A DNA stretch of 39,961 nucleotides from Mesorhizobium norvegicum (GCF_004919685.1 NZ_SMYZ01000080.1:1-39961); one strand, 5' to 3'. Shown: positions 1 through 6,240, counted from the first letter of the stretch. Numbers and translations are program-made. The notes: generated by a model from the letters alone, not told the origin.

Positions 1-46
1 CTATACGGGGAGAGGATGCCGGCAGGCAGGTGAGGGGCAGCGCAAA
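1..46. repeat. Right end of a dispersed palindromic intergenic repeat
   Basis: The stretch reads like the right arm of the full element at 8983-9161: a TACGGGGAGA block, then GCCGGCAGG, then GTGAGGGGC. The left part lies outside the window. It sits upstream of nhaA. Assignment rests on visual alignment with the copies at 8983-9161 and 39825-39961. Confidence 0.55.
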
Positions 47-102
47 CGCCTGTAAAAAGGGTAATGCGGCAAAGTCGAAATTAGCTGCTTAACGGAGGCG
101 AC

Positions 103-1299
103 ATGCAAGACTTGAAGCAGCGGCCGGTTTCCGTCTTCCGCGAATTCCTCGATGGCGAGGCGGCCGGCGGCATCATCCTGATGGGGGCCGCCGCCCTGGC
201 GCTGATCGTTGCCAATTCGCCGCTCGCCGAAACCTACTTTTCCGCGCTCCATGCCTATCTCGGCCCGCTCAGCGTCTCGCATTGGGTCAATGACGGGCTG
301 ATGGCGGTGTTCTTCCTGCTCGTCGGGCTGGAGATCAAGCGCGAGGTGCTGGACGGCCAGCTCTCGACCTGGCCGCGACGCGTCCTGCCCGGCATTGCCG
401 CCGCCGGCGGCATGCTGGTGCCGGCGCTGGTCTATGTCGCGATCAACCGCAACAATACGGCGGCACTGTCCGGCTGGGCGATCCCGACCGCCACCGACAT
501 CGCCTTCGCGCTCGGCGTGCTGTCGCTGCTCGGCAGCCGCGTGCCAGCCTCGCTGAAGGTCTTCCTCACCGCGCTTGCCATCATCGACGATCTCGGCGCC
601 GTCATCATCATCGCCATCTTCTACACCAGCGGCCTGTCGCTCGCTTATTTGGGTGCTGCCTTCGCCGTCATTGCCGTGCTCGTCGTGCTCAACCGCATGC
701 GGGTGATGACGCTGGTTCCCTATCTCGTGCTCGGCGTCATCCTGTGGGTGCTGGTGCTGAAATCCGGCGTCCATGCTACACTTGCCGGTGTGGCGCTGGC
801 GCTGACCATCCCGCTCGAACGCTCCGCCGGGATCGGCCACGATCTCGACCATTCGCCGCTGCACCGGCTCGAGCACGGCCTGCACAAAATAGTGCCCTTT
901 GTCGTCATCCCGATCTTCGGCTTTGCCAATGCCGGCGTTTCGCTCGCCGGCCTGAGCTTTGGCGCATTGATCGAGCCGTTGACGCTGGGTGTCGCCGCCG
1001 GCCTGGTTGTCGGCAAGCTGGTCGGCGTGTTCGGCTCCTCGGCACTTGCCATCCGGTTCGGTCTTGCCGACCTGCCCGCCAATGCCGGCTGGTCGCACAT
1101 GATCGGCATCTCGCTGCTGTGCGGCATCGGCTTCACCATGAGCCTGTTCATCGGCCTGCTCGCCTTCGCCAGTGATGTGGCGCTGCAGGACGCGGTCAAG
1201 GTCGGCATCCTCGCCGGCTCCTTCATCGCCGCCATCCTCGGTGCTGCCGTGCTTTTGATGGCGCCGGCGGTTGGTGGGGTGGAAGAGGGCGAAGAGTAG
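103..1299 (+). CDS. nhaA: Na+/H+ antiporter NhaA
   Basis: 398 residues, the usual NhaA length, almost entirely hydrophobic with about 12 predicted membrane segments. Exchanges external protons for internal Na+ or Li+ across the inner membrane, supporting pH and salt homeostasis. Family signatures are visible: the IPTATDIAFALG segment (Asp132) and the paired aspartates of the AIIDDLGAV segment (Asp162, Asp163) that form the ion-binding site. A clear GGAGG lies just before the ATG. The C-terminus ends in a short acidic tail, and its TAG stop is inside a hairpin shared with the convergent mmcB. No partner gene; probably transcribed alone. Confidence 0.96.
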   Translation: MQDLKQRPVSVFREFLDGEAAGGIILMGAAALALIVANSPLAETYFSALHAYLGPLSVSHWVNDGLMAVFFLLVGLEIKREVLDGQLSTWPRRVLPGIAAAGGMLVPALVYVAINRNNTAALSGWAIPTATDIAFALGVLSLLGSRVPASLKVFLTALAIIDDLGAVIIIAIFYTSGLSLAYLGAAFAVIAVLVVLNRMRVMTLVPYLVLGVILWVLVLKSGVHATLAGVALALTIPLERSAGIGHDLDHSPLHRLEHGLHKIVPFVVIPIFGFANAGVSLAGLSFGALIEPLTLGVAAGLVVGKLVGVFGSSALAIRFGLADLPANAGWSHMIGISLLCGIGFTMSLFIGLLAFASDVALQDAVKVGILAGSFIAAILGAAVLLMAPAVGGVEEGEE

Positions 1300-1337
1300 G
1301 GCGAAAACCTACTCGGAGTAAGGCGAAAACCTACTCG
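1294..1337. terminator. Tandem 22-bp hairpins between convergent nhaA and mmcB
   Basis: Two adjacent 22-bp units (1294-1315 and 1316-1337) differ at a single base. Unit 1 is a hairpin with arms GAGTAGG and CCTACTC around GCGAAAA; unit 2 has the same form with one mismatch. The nhaA stop codon lies in unit 1 and the mmcB stop codon in unit 2, so each gene ends inside its own hairpin. There is no T-tract, so the terminator role is inferred from position. Confidence 0.55.
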
Positions 1338-1843
1338 CTCTCACCCTCCAGTGCCGGCACCGACACGCCGGCGAGTTCCGCCGCCAGCAGCCGAGAGGCG
1401 CCGGCGCGCGCGATCCGCAACATCAGCGCCTTGCGCGTTGCCGCCGCCATGCGGTGTTCGGGCGCGTCGCGCAGGATCTCGGCGCCGTAGCCGTCGGAGA
1501 GGATGAAGCCGCATTCCTGGGGAAAGATTTCGGAGGGCACGCCGGGATGGGTGGCGAAGAAGAAGCGGTCGGAGTGCAGCCGGTAGTCGGGCCATTTGCG
1601 GTCGACCCGGAAATCCTCGATCGAGGATTTGATCTCGATGATCCAGATGTCGCCCTGCCGGGTCAGCGCGACGAGGTCGGCGCGGCGGCCGGTGGCCAGC
1701 GACAGCTCGGGCAGCACATGCGCGCCCATGTCCATCAGCAGCCGCTGCACGCCGCGCCGCACCAGCATGGCGCGTTCGGACTGGCGACCGTCGATGAGCG
1801 GGTTGATCGGGATAGGGGAAATGATCGGCATGGCGGGCACCAT
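1331..1843 (-). CDS. mmcB: MmcB family DNA repair protein
   Basis: 170 residues. Resembles the alphaproteobacterial MmcB family (formerly a DUF), which has a restriction-endonuclease-like fold and in Caulobacter is linked to the SOS response and mitomycin C damage. Visible nuclease-like elements are RRADLVAL followed by the WIIEIKSS segment, matching the D-(E/D)xK pattern of PD-(D/E)xK nucleases. The start could also be the internal ATG four codons in (1831), giving an MPIISPIP N-terminus; neither has a strong ribosome site. The last codons and stop lie in the second hairpin at 1316-1337. The catalytic assignment is inference from the motif. Confidence 0.85.
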   Translation of the reverse strand: MVPAMPIISPIPINPLIDGRQSERAMLVRRGVQRLLMDMGAHVLPELSLATGRRADLVALTRQGDIWIIEIKSSIEDFRVDRKWPDYRLHSDRFFFATHPGVPSEIFPQECGFILSDGYGAEILRDAPEHRMAAATRKALMLRIARAGASRLLAAELAGVSVPALEGESE

Positions 1844-1893
1844 GCCAGATTTTGTTCACGGTTTGAACCTGTTTTATGCAGGCGATTATCCGG

Positions 1894-1922
1894 TTGACAA
1901 ACTCAATGTTAAATAGGAATAT
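1894..1922 (+). promoter_or_regulatory. Sigma-70-type promoter for the small membrane protein gene
   Basis: TTGACA at 1894-1899, a 17-bp spacer, then GAATAT at 1917-1922 (or AATATA with 18 bp). It is in the AT-rich gap between divergent mmcB and the small membrane protein gene at 2004, and faces the latter. Confidence 0.5.
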
Positions 1923-2003
1923 ATACCTGAAGTCGGCACCCATACGTATTTGACAAGCCAGGCTGCGCAGGTACGCCTTAGCCGCGCGCTTACAGGGGCA
2001 CTT

Positions 2004-2255
2004 ATGGCCGAAAGAAGTAAAACTGCGGACGCGGTCCTCAAGGGTCTTTTGATCGCACAGGTGCTTGTTGGGGGCGCTTTCATTGGCTTTTGGCTATGGG
2101 CTGGGAAAGCCACCATCCCAAAGCACGGCGGTGGCTGGCATGTCCTTGATCGGGTCCAAGACCCGTACCCCTATTGGTTTCTACTCATCGGAATTTCATT
2201 CGCCCTCATAGCGTTGCCAATCCGGTATCTCTACCAGGGCCCGCCGAAGCGCTAG
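2004..2255 (+). CDS. Small two-segment membrane protein, function unknown
   Basis: 83 residues from an ATG preceded by an AGGGG ribosome site. Two hydrophobic stretches, about residues 12-33 (LLIAQVLVGGAFIGFWLW) and 57-75 (YWFLLIGISFALIALPI), are joined by a polar loop with a GGGWH motif and end in a basic tail, so it is probably an inner-membrane hairpin. I do not recognise the family. A longer reading frame exists upstream (from 1950), but that start has no ribosome site. Promoter-like sequence is at 1894-1922. Confidence 0.6.
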   Translation: MAERSKTADAVLKGLLIAQVLVGGAFIGFWLWAGKATIPKHGGGWHVLDRVQDPYPYWFLLIGISFALIALPIRYLYQGPPKR

Positions 2256-2420
2256 GCGCTACCCAGGAGGCCCTTATCGACCGGCCATTGTATATTTGAC
2301 ATACCCGGATATACCCAAAAGAAGTCAGGCATTGATCCTTGAAAGATTGAACTTGCGGTGCTTACCGTCGCTTCCATGGGGACGAGCGACGCAAAATCGA
2401 ACAGCACCGAAGGCGAACAA

Positions 2421-2561
2421 ATGTGGGCCTTTGACCTTGACGCTCTGCGCAAGGCTTTCAGAAAGTCCGTTCAGGAGCACAAAGTCACGGCGGCTGATTG
2501 GGCGGAACACGCCAAGCAGTTCCTCGAAAAACAAAGAGATCGTCAGCGCAAATCGACTTGA
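2421..2561 (+). CDS. Possible small hypothetical protein
   Basis: 46 codons from an ATG preceded by GAAGGCGA. The product is hydrophilic and looks helical and amphipathic (FDLDALRKAFRKSVQEHK then AADWAEHAKQFLEKQRDRQ), a composition expected of a real protein and unlike the random frames around it. Earlier in-frame starts exist at 2376 (ATG) and 2358 (GTG). No family recognised. Base use is closer to non-coding sequence than in neighbouring genes, so it may be a remnant. Confidence 0.35.
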   Translation: MWAFDLDALRKAFRKSVQEHKVTAADWAEHAKQFLEKQRDRQRKST

Positions 2562-2591
2562 TGTGTCGCGCCGATCAACTTCCGTTGTTAA

Positions 2592-2694
2592 CTACAAGAC
2601 AGCGGGACCAAAGTCTTGCGCCTCACCAAGGTCTGACGTTTCCGCGAATGTCCACTGGACGTTCCGTTATGCTAGCCAAGCTCGATATATGCCC
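2592..2694 (+). repeat. Diverged direct repeat, copy 1
   Basis: Starts with CAAGAC, a 12-nt interval containing GCGGGACCAAA, then GTCTTGCGC: a 6-bp inverted repeat (2595-2600 with 2613-2618). It continues through AAGGTCTG, TGGACGTTCC and GATATAT. The same ordered blocks recur at 2885-3003. No protein-coding sense was found in it. Confidence 0.5.
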
Positions 2695-2699
2695 AAAAG

Positions 2700-2879
2700 G
2701 ATGGCCGGTGCTGGGGTATGCTAGGGGTTGAGTAGGCACCGGCCATCGCGGGATTAGGCTTTGGCGATTGGGATCGTCCCCCGCATTGCCTAAGCTGTAG
2801 ATACATTAGAGATTACTCAATTAAGGCTGAAGTCCCTACACAGTCGTAGAAGGCCTTGACCCCGTAGAGGCCAGCCTTA
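2700..2879. other. Non-coding stretch with three long inverted repeats
   Basis: Between the two repeat copies are: a perfect 12-bp inverted repeat GATGGCCGGTGC (2700-2711) with GCACCGGCCATC (2736-2747), loop 24 nt; TTAGGC (2754-2759) with GCCTAA (2788-2793), enclosing GGGA-TCG-TCCC; and TAAGGCTG (2822-2829) with CAGCCTTA (2872-2879). No convincing ORF and no clear promoter. It could be a structured RNA or a composite intergenic element. Confidence 0.45.
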
Positions 2880-2884
2880 TGTGG

Positions 2885-3003
2885 TGTAAGACGGCGGGAC
2901 TAAAGTCTTGCGCTCCACGCGCAAAGGTCTGGGAGGACTGCAAAGGTTCCACATATGTTTGTTGGATGTTCCTCATTTTAGTCAATCAGCATATATTGAT
3001 TGC
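2885..3003 (+). repeat. Diverged direct repeat, copy 2
   Basis: Second copy of the unit at 2592-2694: AAGAC, GGCGGGACTAAA, GTCTTGCGC, then AAAGGTCTG, TTGGATGTTCC, TTTTAG and CATATAT in the same order. Here the core GACTAAAGTC is a near-perfect palindrome. The outer flanks GTGG and CCAC can also pair. It ends beside the broken gene at 3018. Confidence 0.5.
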
Positions 3004-3017
3004 CGCAACGTAATGAC

Positions 3018-3390
3018 CTATCGCCTCGCCTTACGCCAGCCTGCGGCGCGTGCTTCCGTCTCCGAGCAAAACCAGCGCTCACCATGGTGCGGGCTTATCC
3101 TCGTCTCCCATTATTGCTCCTGGCCGGGGACATGGTAAATGTGCTCCCCGGTGTTGATGCTGATATTGCCTTTGATGTTGCTCGTGCCGGATGCGCCACT
3201 GGACTTGCCGCCCAGCCAACCGGTGGGCAGGATCCGCGACGGCTTCGAGGCTGCCTGGACTTGCCGTGGCCAGCGCGGCCAGAGACACCATCACCAGCGC
3301 GAACAGGCACTGCAGCGGCCACAAACGCCGCCGCCGCTTCCCGGCGCTCTTGCGCCAACGGTCGGCCTGACCGGGTAACGCGCACCTGAC
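3018..3390 (-). pseudogene. Broken sunset-type secreted protein gene (frameshift plus in-frame stop)
   Basis: Read 5' to 3' on the minus strand, one frame gives a basic start and a signal-like segment (RRRRLWPLQCLFALVMV then SLAALATASPG, to about 3255). The next frame continues GWLGGKSSGASG, SNIKGNIS, GEHIYHVPGQEQ, hits TAA at 3111-3113, then resumes in frame as WETRISPHH, GERWFCSETEARAAGWR, KARR and a true stop at 3018-3020. The IKGNIS...IYHVPG...TRIS...GERWF..E.EA.AAGWR pattern is one I know from the C-termini of rhizobial thermonuclease/ExoI-like and sunset-domain proteins, where the usual first residue is Cys (Ser here) and YY stands where Q-stop is here. So two lesions are visible: a frameshift near 3250-3290 and a nonsense codon. 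The family name is from memory; the decay is seen directly. Confidence 0.65.
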
Positions 3391-3404
3391 AAACCCGGCC
3401 CAAA

Positions 3405-3737
3405 TTAATGGGCGCTCGTTTTGGACAGCAGGTTTAGAACCAATACGCCAGCCAGGATCAGGCCCATGCCGACGAAGCCTGCTAGGTCGGGTCTTTGCCC
3501 ATAGACAATCCAGGCGACCAACGCGACCAGAACAATGCCGCCGCCCGCCCATATTGCATAGGCGACGCCGACCGGTATCCGATCCAGGACCTGGGATAGA
3601 AAGAAAAATGCCGCCGCGTAACCGAGCAACACCAATATCGACGGGCCAAGCCGGGTGAAGCCCTCTGAGGCTTTCATAGCGCTCGTTGCGACGACCTCAC
3701 CGATAATAGCCAAAGCAAGAATGGCATAAGCGGGCAT
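3405..3737 (-). CDS. SMR family multidrug efflux protein, EmrE/Qac type
   Basis: 110 residues with four hydrophobic helices. Small multidrug resistance proteins work as dimers in the inner membrane and exchange protons for quaternary ammonium or other cationic drugs. The essential glutamate is Glu14 in the ALAIIGEVVATSAMKAS segment; the IPVGVAYAIWAGGGIV motif of helix 3 is intact. These residues match the EmrE/Qac subgroup rather than guanidine exporters (Gdx/SugE). The start is set by a perfect AGGAGG. That ribosome site can pair with an upstream CCTCC (loop CATTAAA), and the leader has a further stem-loop at 3784-3819. It stands alone, divergent from the candidate RNA at 3882. Confidence 0.93.
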   Translation of the reverse strand: MPAYAILALAIIGEVVATSAMKASEGFTRLGPSILVLLGYAAAFFFLSQVLDRIPVGVAYAIWAGGGIVLVALVAWIVYGQRPDLAGFVGMGLILAGVLVLNLLSKTSAH

Positions 3738-3740
3738 GAG

Positions 3741-3845
3741 AGAAACCTCCTTTAATGGGAGGCATCCAATGATCAGAACTCTACAGCGACGTCACGTTCA
3801 CTTTCCCGTGATGGCGCTGGCCAGCTCCAGCTGGTGCATGGCCGC
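3741..3845 (-). promoter_or_regulatory. Structured leader of the SMR gene with sequestered ribosome site
   Basis: On the minus strand, CCTCC and GGAGG around CATTAAA fold the Shine-Dalgarno into a hairpin just before the ATG. Upstream, CAGCG/CGCTG (3815-3819 with 3784-3788) encloses TCACG/CGTGA with a 10-nt loop, and CCAG/CTGG repeats lie at about 3821-3836. I see no match to guanidine riboswitch loops (no paired ACGR loops). A regulatory role is inference. Confidence 0.35.
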
Positions 3846-3869
3846 TTTCATTAAATTAGCTAGAGCGAA

Positions 3870-3875
3870 TATAAT
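3870..3875 (+). promoter_or_regulatory. Perfect -10 box (TATAAT) of the candidate RNA gene
   Basis: TATAAT at 3870-3875 lies in an AT-rich gap. The sequence 17 bp upstream (TTCATT) is a poor -35. Transcription would start near 3882, just before the first hairpin. The same AT-rich DNA also contains TATATT for the opposite strand, which could serve the SMR gene. Confidence 0.4.
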
Positions 3876-3881
3876 TAGAAA

Positions 3882-4098
3882 GTGATATTTTGGGAGGCAG
3901 CCGGAGCTCCCCCATCACACCCCGCTCCGGTCAGGCCCGGTAGCCGTCCACCCAAAGGAAAGGCTACCGGGCCGCTCCCTTCCAGTCGAGGCCCGTGTGG
4001 CGTTTGCAACCAACCCATGGCCCGCTCGTTGACCAATGCTGGGTTGATCCCCTGGCACTCCAGAACCTGCCCGCTGCCCGACGGTGGCGGGCCTTTTT
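3882..4098 (+). ncRNA. Candidate structured small RNA with five hairpins, family unknown
   Basis: Between the SMR gene and the Tat-signal gene, both on the minus strand, the plus strand folds into ordered hairpins: CCGGAGC/GCTCCGG (3901-3907/3924-3930) with a C-rich 16-nt loop; GCCCGGTAGCC/GGCTACCGGGC (3935-3945/3962-3972), 11 perfect pairs and a 16-nt loop; CAACCCA/TGGGTTG (4011-4017/4040-4046); CTGG/CCAG (4052-4055/4060-4063); and a 10-bp terminator stem (4069-4078/4083-4092) followed by CTTTTT. A perfect TATAAT precedes the first hairpin. The C-rich loop could pair with Shine-Dalgarno sequences, as in some rhizobial trans-acting sRNAs, but I cannot assign a family. Long ORFs here have no protein-like composition. 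Confidence 0.55.
4069..4098 (+). terminator. Rho-independent terminator of the candidate RNA
   Basis: Stem of 10 pairs (two of them G-T) with tetraloop CGAC, arms 4069-4078 and 4083-4092, then C and TTTTT at 4094-4098. It points along the plus strand, where the nearest upstream promoter is TATAAT at 3870. Confidence 0.7.
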
Positions 4099-4173
4099 CC
4101 TTGGCTGGAAATCTAGCTGATGGCGACAACGAAGGCCCGGCAAATACCGGAGCCTTCGCGTTGCCGGTTCTCG

Positions 4174-4482
4174 TCAGAAGCGGATCCAGAAGGATCTGCG
4201 GAAGCATCTGCGGCGCCAGTAACCGTGGCGCCAGTAGCGACGGCAAACCCGTCTCCAATGGCGACGGCGCCTCCTGCGATACCAGCGCACGGGCTCGATG
4301 CCGTCTTGCAGATCAGGACCATCCTGGTCGAGGATATCGTCGGACGGTCTGTCGAGTTCATCGAGAATGCCGGGTCCCGAATTCGGGATGCCGGCCAACG
4401 CGGTGGCGGGACGCGCAACAGCGACCACCGCCGCAGCGCCTACCAGTCCAAGCATTCCAGTCAGAAACAATCGCCGATCCAT
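4174..4482 (-). CDS. Small Tat-signal protein with Arg/Trp-rich C-terminus
   Basis: 102 residues, ATG preceded by GGAGG. The N-terminus MDRRLFLTGMLG followed by a hydrophobic stretch and ATALA looks like a twin-arginine signal peptide, cleaved after about residue 30. A short acidic middle (ILDELDRPSDDILDQDGPD) is followed by a tail, about residues 67-102, made largely of Arg, Trp and Tyr with two cysteines (Cys80, Cys93). I recall similar short proteins in Mesorhizobium and relatives, but know no function. The acidic-to-basic split suggests a peptide that binds membranes, nucleic acid or a cofactor after export; that is speculation. It is unlinked to its neighbours. Confidence 0.72.
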   Translation of the reverse strand: MDRRLFLTGMLGLVGAAAVVAVARPATALAGIPNSGPGILDELDRPSDDILDQDGPDLQDGIEPVRWYRRRRRRHWRRVCRRYWRHGYWRRRCFRRSFWIRF

Positions 4483-4661
4483 GCCAAACCTCCGCCGTTG
4501 ATCATTGCGACAAGGAAGACATAGAGCGGCAGGTTGGCGTGCACAGATGCCGAAGAAAATTGTGTCAATTGAACTGTCGTGCCGGCGGTGACGGGCTTTT
4601 TAGCGCCTGCTTGACAATCCGCGCGCCCAAATGCACCCCCTGGGCGATCAGGGGACACTTC

Positions 4662-4754
4662 ATGAAGAAGACATATGAACGACCGAAGCTGGTGAAGCGC
4701 GAAAGGCTCACGACCGTCACGGCAATCGTGTGCGTTTCAGGCTGCCCGGTTTGA
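4662..4754 (+). CDS. Putative RiPP precursor peptide with lasso-type leader
   Basis: 30-residue ORF. The first part, MKKTYERPKLVKRERL, fits the lasso-precursor leader pattern (KKxYxxPxLxxxxxL...T), in which Tyr, Pro and Leu are read by the leader-recognition protein. The rest, TVTAIVCVSGCPV, would supply the core; its cysteines are spaced C-x3-C. A Thr two residues before the core is typical of such leaders. There is no Asp/Glu at the usual ring position, so a classical lasso ring is not predicted. A GGGGA lies about 10 nt before the ATG, and an imperfect hairpin follows at about 4770-4802. No maturation gene (leader-binding, protease, cyclase, radical SAM) is in the window, so it is an orphan. 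Rhizobial genomes do carry short proteins annotated as putative RiPP precursors of this kind. Confidence 0.6.
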   Translation: MKKTYERPKLVKRERLTTVTAIVCVSGCPV

Positions 4755-4839
4755 CCGAAGCCGCAGGCCCCAACAGGTCATAGCCCCCTGTTTCTTGGGG
4801 TCATCCCTTCGATAAATCGGCCTCGTCGGCGTACGGTCC

Positions 4840-5262
4840 TTATGCGGGCGCCGAGGCGCCCTTGTCGCTGAGCAACGCCGCGCCCGCCATGTCATCAAGG
4901 ATCGGGCAATCCGGCCTTTCGTCGCCGTGGCAGGCATGGATCAGTTTCTGCAGGGTCAAGCGCATCGACTGCAACTCGCGCACCTTCTCCTCGATCGCCG
5001 TGACATGGGCGGCGGCGATCTCGCGCACGTCGTGGCTGGCGCGGCTGCGGTCCTGGTAGAGCGCCATCAGCTGGCGGCAATCGTCGATGGAAAAGCCGAG
5101 ATTGCGCGCGCGGCGCAGAAAGGCCAGCCGGTGGATGTCCTCTCCGGAATAGTCGCGGTAGCCGTTGGCGGCGCGAGCTGGAGCGATCAGGCCGATCTCT
5201 TCATAGTAGCGGATGGTCTTGGCCGGTAGGCCGGAGCGGTGGGCGGCGTCACCGACGTTCAT
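4840..5262 (-). CDS. cueR: Cu(I)-responsive MerR-family regulator CueR
   Basis: 140 residues. Activates copper-efflux promoters by untwisting a 19-bp spacer when it binds Cu(I). The N-terminal winged helix (MNVGDAAHRSGLPAKTIRYYEEIGLI) is followed by a dimerisation helix (about 80-110) and the metal loop with Cys111 and Cys119 (CHGDERPDC), the C-x7-C spacing of CueR and the coinage-metal subgroup. The start has a GAGGAG ribosome site. No copper gene adjoins it: the only target seen is the copA promoter about 9 kb away, so it acts in trans. A GGGGCC/GGCCCC hairpin lies in the leader (5283-5305). Confidence 0.92.
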   Translation of the reverse strand: MNVGDAAHRSGLPAKTIRYYEEIGLIAPARAANGYRDYSGEDIHRLAFLRRARNLGFSIDDCRQLMALYQDRSRASHDVREIAAAHVTAIEEKVRELQSMRLTLQKLIHACHGDERPDCPILDDMAGAALLSDKGASAPA

Positions 5263-5485
5263 GACGGTTCTCCTCGATTCTCAGGGGGCCCGCGGACGTG
5301 GCCCCTTGAATTTCCTTCACAATCCTGTGAGGGCTGTTGCCGAAATGCCATAGTGATACGCTTACCAGCACGTCGACTCCGGCATATAGGCATCGCGCGC
5401 TTGGCAAGCAAAGCAAATGCCAGCATGAATGATGATGAGAAAGCGGCCGACTCGTGCCGCCGAAGTTGGGGCACCGGATCACCTG

Positions 5486-6103
5486 ATGCGCATGAAGTCG
5501 TTTGCAATCGTCGCCGCGTTGGCGCTTTCCACTGCTATCGCCGGTTGCAGCACCATCGGCTCGCAGATATTTTCCAACGACTATGGCGCGGTCACCGACG
5601 CCGGTTACCAGCTGCCGCGCATCCCGATCGAGAAAGTGCCGATGAAGTACCATCGGCAGGAAGTGAACTACGACAGCCCGGAAAAGCCGGGCACCATCAT
5701 CGTCGATACGCAGAACAAGTTCCTCTACTTCATCGAGGGTGACGGTAGGGCAATTCGCTACGGCATCGGCGTCGGTCGCGAGGGTTTCGAGTGGCACGGC
5801 ACCGCCCATATCGCGCTGAAGCGCGAGTGGCCGACCTGGACGCCGCCGAGGCAGATGATCCAGCGCCAGCCCGAACTGGAAAAGTTTGCCGACGGCATGG
5901 AGCCTGGCCTGAAGAATCCGCTCGGCGCGCGCGCCATGTACCTGTTCAACAAGGGCGGTGATTCGGGTTATCGCCTGCATGGCAGCCCGGAATGGAATTC
6001 GATCGGCAAGGCAATGTCGTCAGGCTGCATCCGCCTGATGAATCAGGACATTATCGACCTCTATGACCGCGCCTCGGTCGGCGCCAAGGTCATTGTTCTT
6101 TAG
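5486..6103 (+). CDS. L,D-transpeptidase (YkuD domain) lipoprotein
   Basis: 205 residues. Cross-links peptidoglycan peptides or attaches proteins to them in the periplasm. The N-terminus MRMKSFAIVAALALSTAIAGC is a lipoprotein signal with lipobox IAGC, giving a lipid-anchored Cys. The catalytic YkuD signature is complete: His165 in the YRLHGSPE segment and Cys181 in SSGCIRL. The start at 5486 is chosen because it gives a normal signal peptide; a longer frame from 5429 would bury it. The domain is of the ErfK/YbiS type common in several copies in rhizobia. The stop codon overlaps the first base of a palindromic repeat, and a strong terminator follows at 6208. Confidence 0.9.
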   Translation: MRMKSFAIVAALALSTAIAGCSTIGSQIFSNDYGAVTDAGYQLPRIPIEKVPMKYHRQEVNYDSPEKPGTIIVDTQNKFLYFIEGDGRAIRYGIGVGREGFEWHGTAHIALKREWPTWTPPRQMIQRQPELEKFADGMEPGLKNPLGARAMYLFNKGGDSGYRLHGSPEWNSIGKAMSSGCIRLMNQDIIDLYDRASVGAKVIVL

Positions 6104-6150
6104 ATCATGATGCCGAGAAACCGGTACCGGTTCTCGGCAAAATCATGATC
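6103..6150. repeat. Palindromic intergenic repeat (GATCATGAT type)
   Basis: Near-perfect 48-bp palindrome: GATCATGAT and GCCGAGAA on the left, GGTACC at the centre, TTCTCGGC and ATCATGATC on the right. Its first base is the last base of the preceding stop codon. A degenerate relative lies at 18009-18042. I recall this motif as frequent in Mesorhizobium intergenic DNA. Confidence 0.7.
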
Positions 6151-6207
6151 AGATAGAGGCAGCTTTCGTACGCGGACCGTCTAGGCAACAACGGACGTCC
6201 CAAACAG

Positions 6208-6240
6208 AAAACCGGGCAATTTGGCCCGGTTTTTTGTTTT
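6208..6240 (+). terminator. Rho-independent terminator after the L,D-transpeptidase gene
   Basis: Arms AAAACCGGGC (6208-6217) and GCCCGGTTTT (6224-6233) pair over 10 bp with a 6-nt loop, followed by TTGTTTT. The A-run on the other side may let it also work for the convergent Nfu gene. Confidence 0.85.

Noticed and set aside
3741..3845. Guanidine riboswitch upstream of the SMR gene
   Set aside because: No paired ACGR loops of the guanidine-II class were found and the protein has EmrE/Qac rather than Gdx residues.
4605..4640. TTGACA upstream of the RiPP gene as its promoter
   Set aside because: The -35-like CTTGACA at 4610-4616 has no acceptable -10 box 16-19 bp downstream, so I do not list a promoter.
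3882..4754. 290-codon plus-strand frame
   Set aside because: Its composition is not protein-like over the first 260 codons, which run through the hairpins at 3901-4092 and opposite the Tat-signal gene. Only the last 30 codons, the RiPP candidate, look real.
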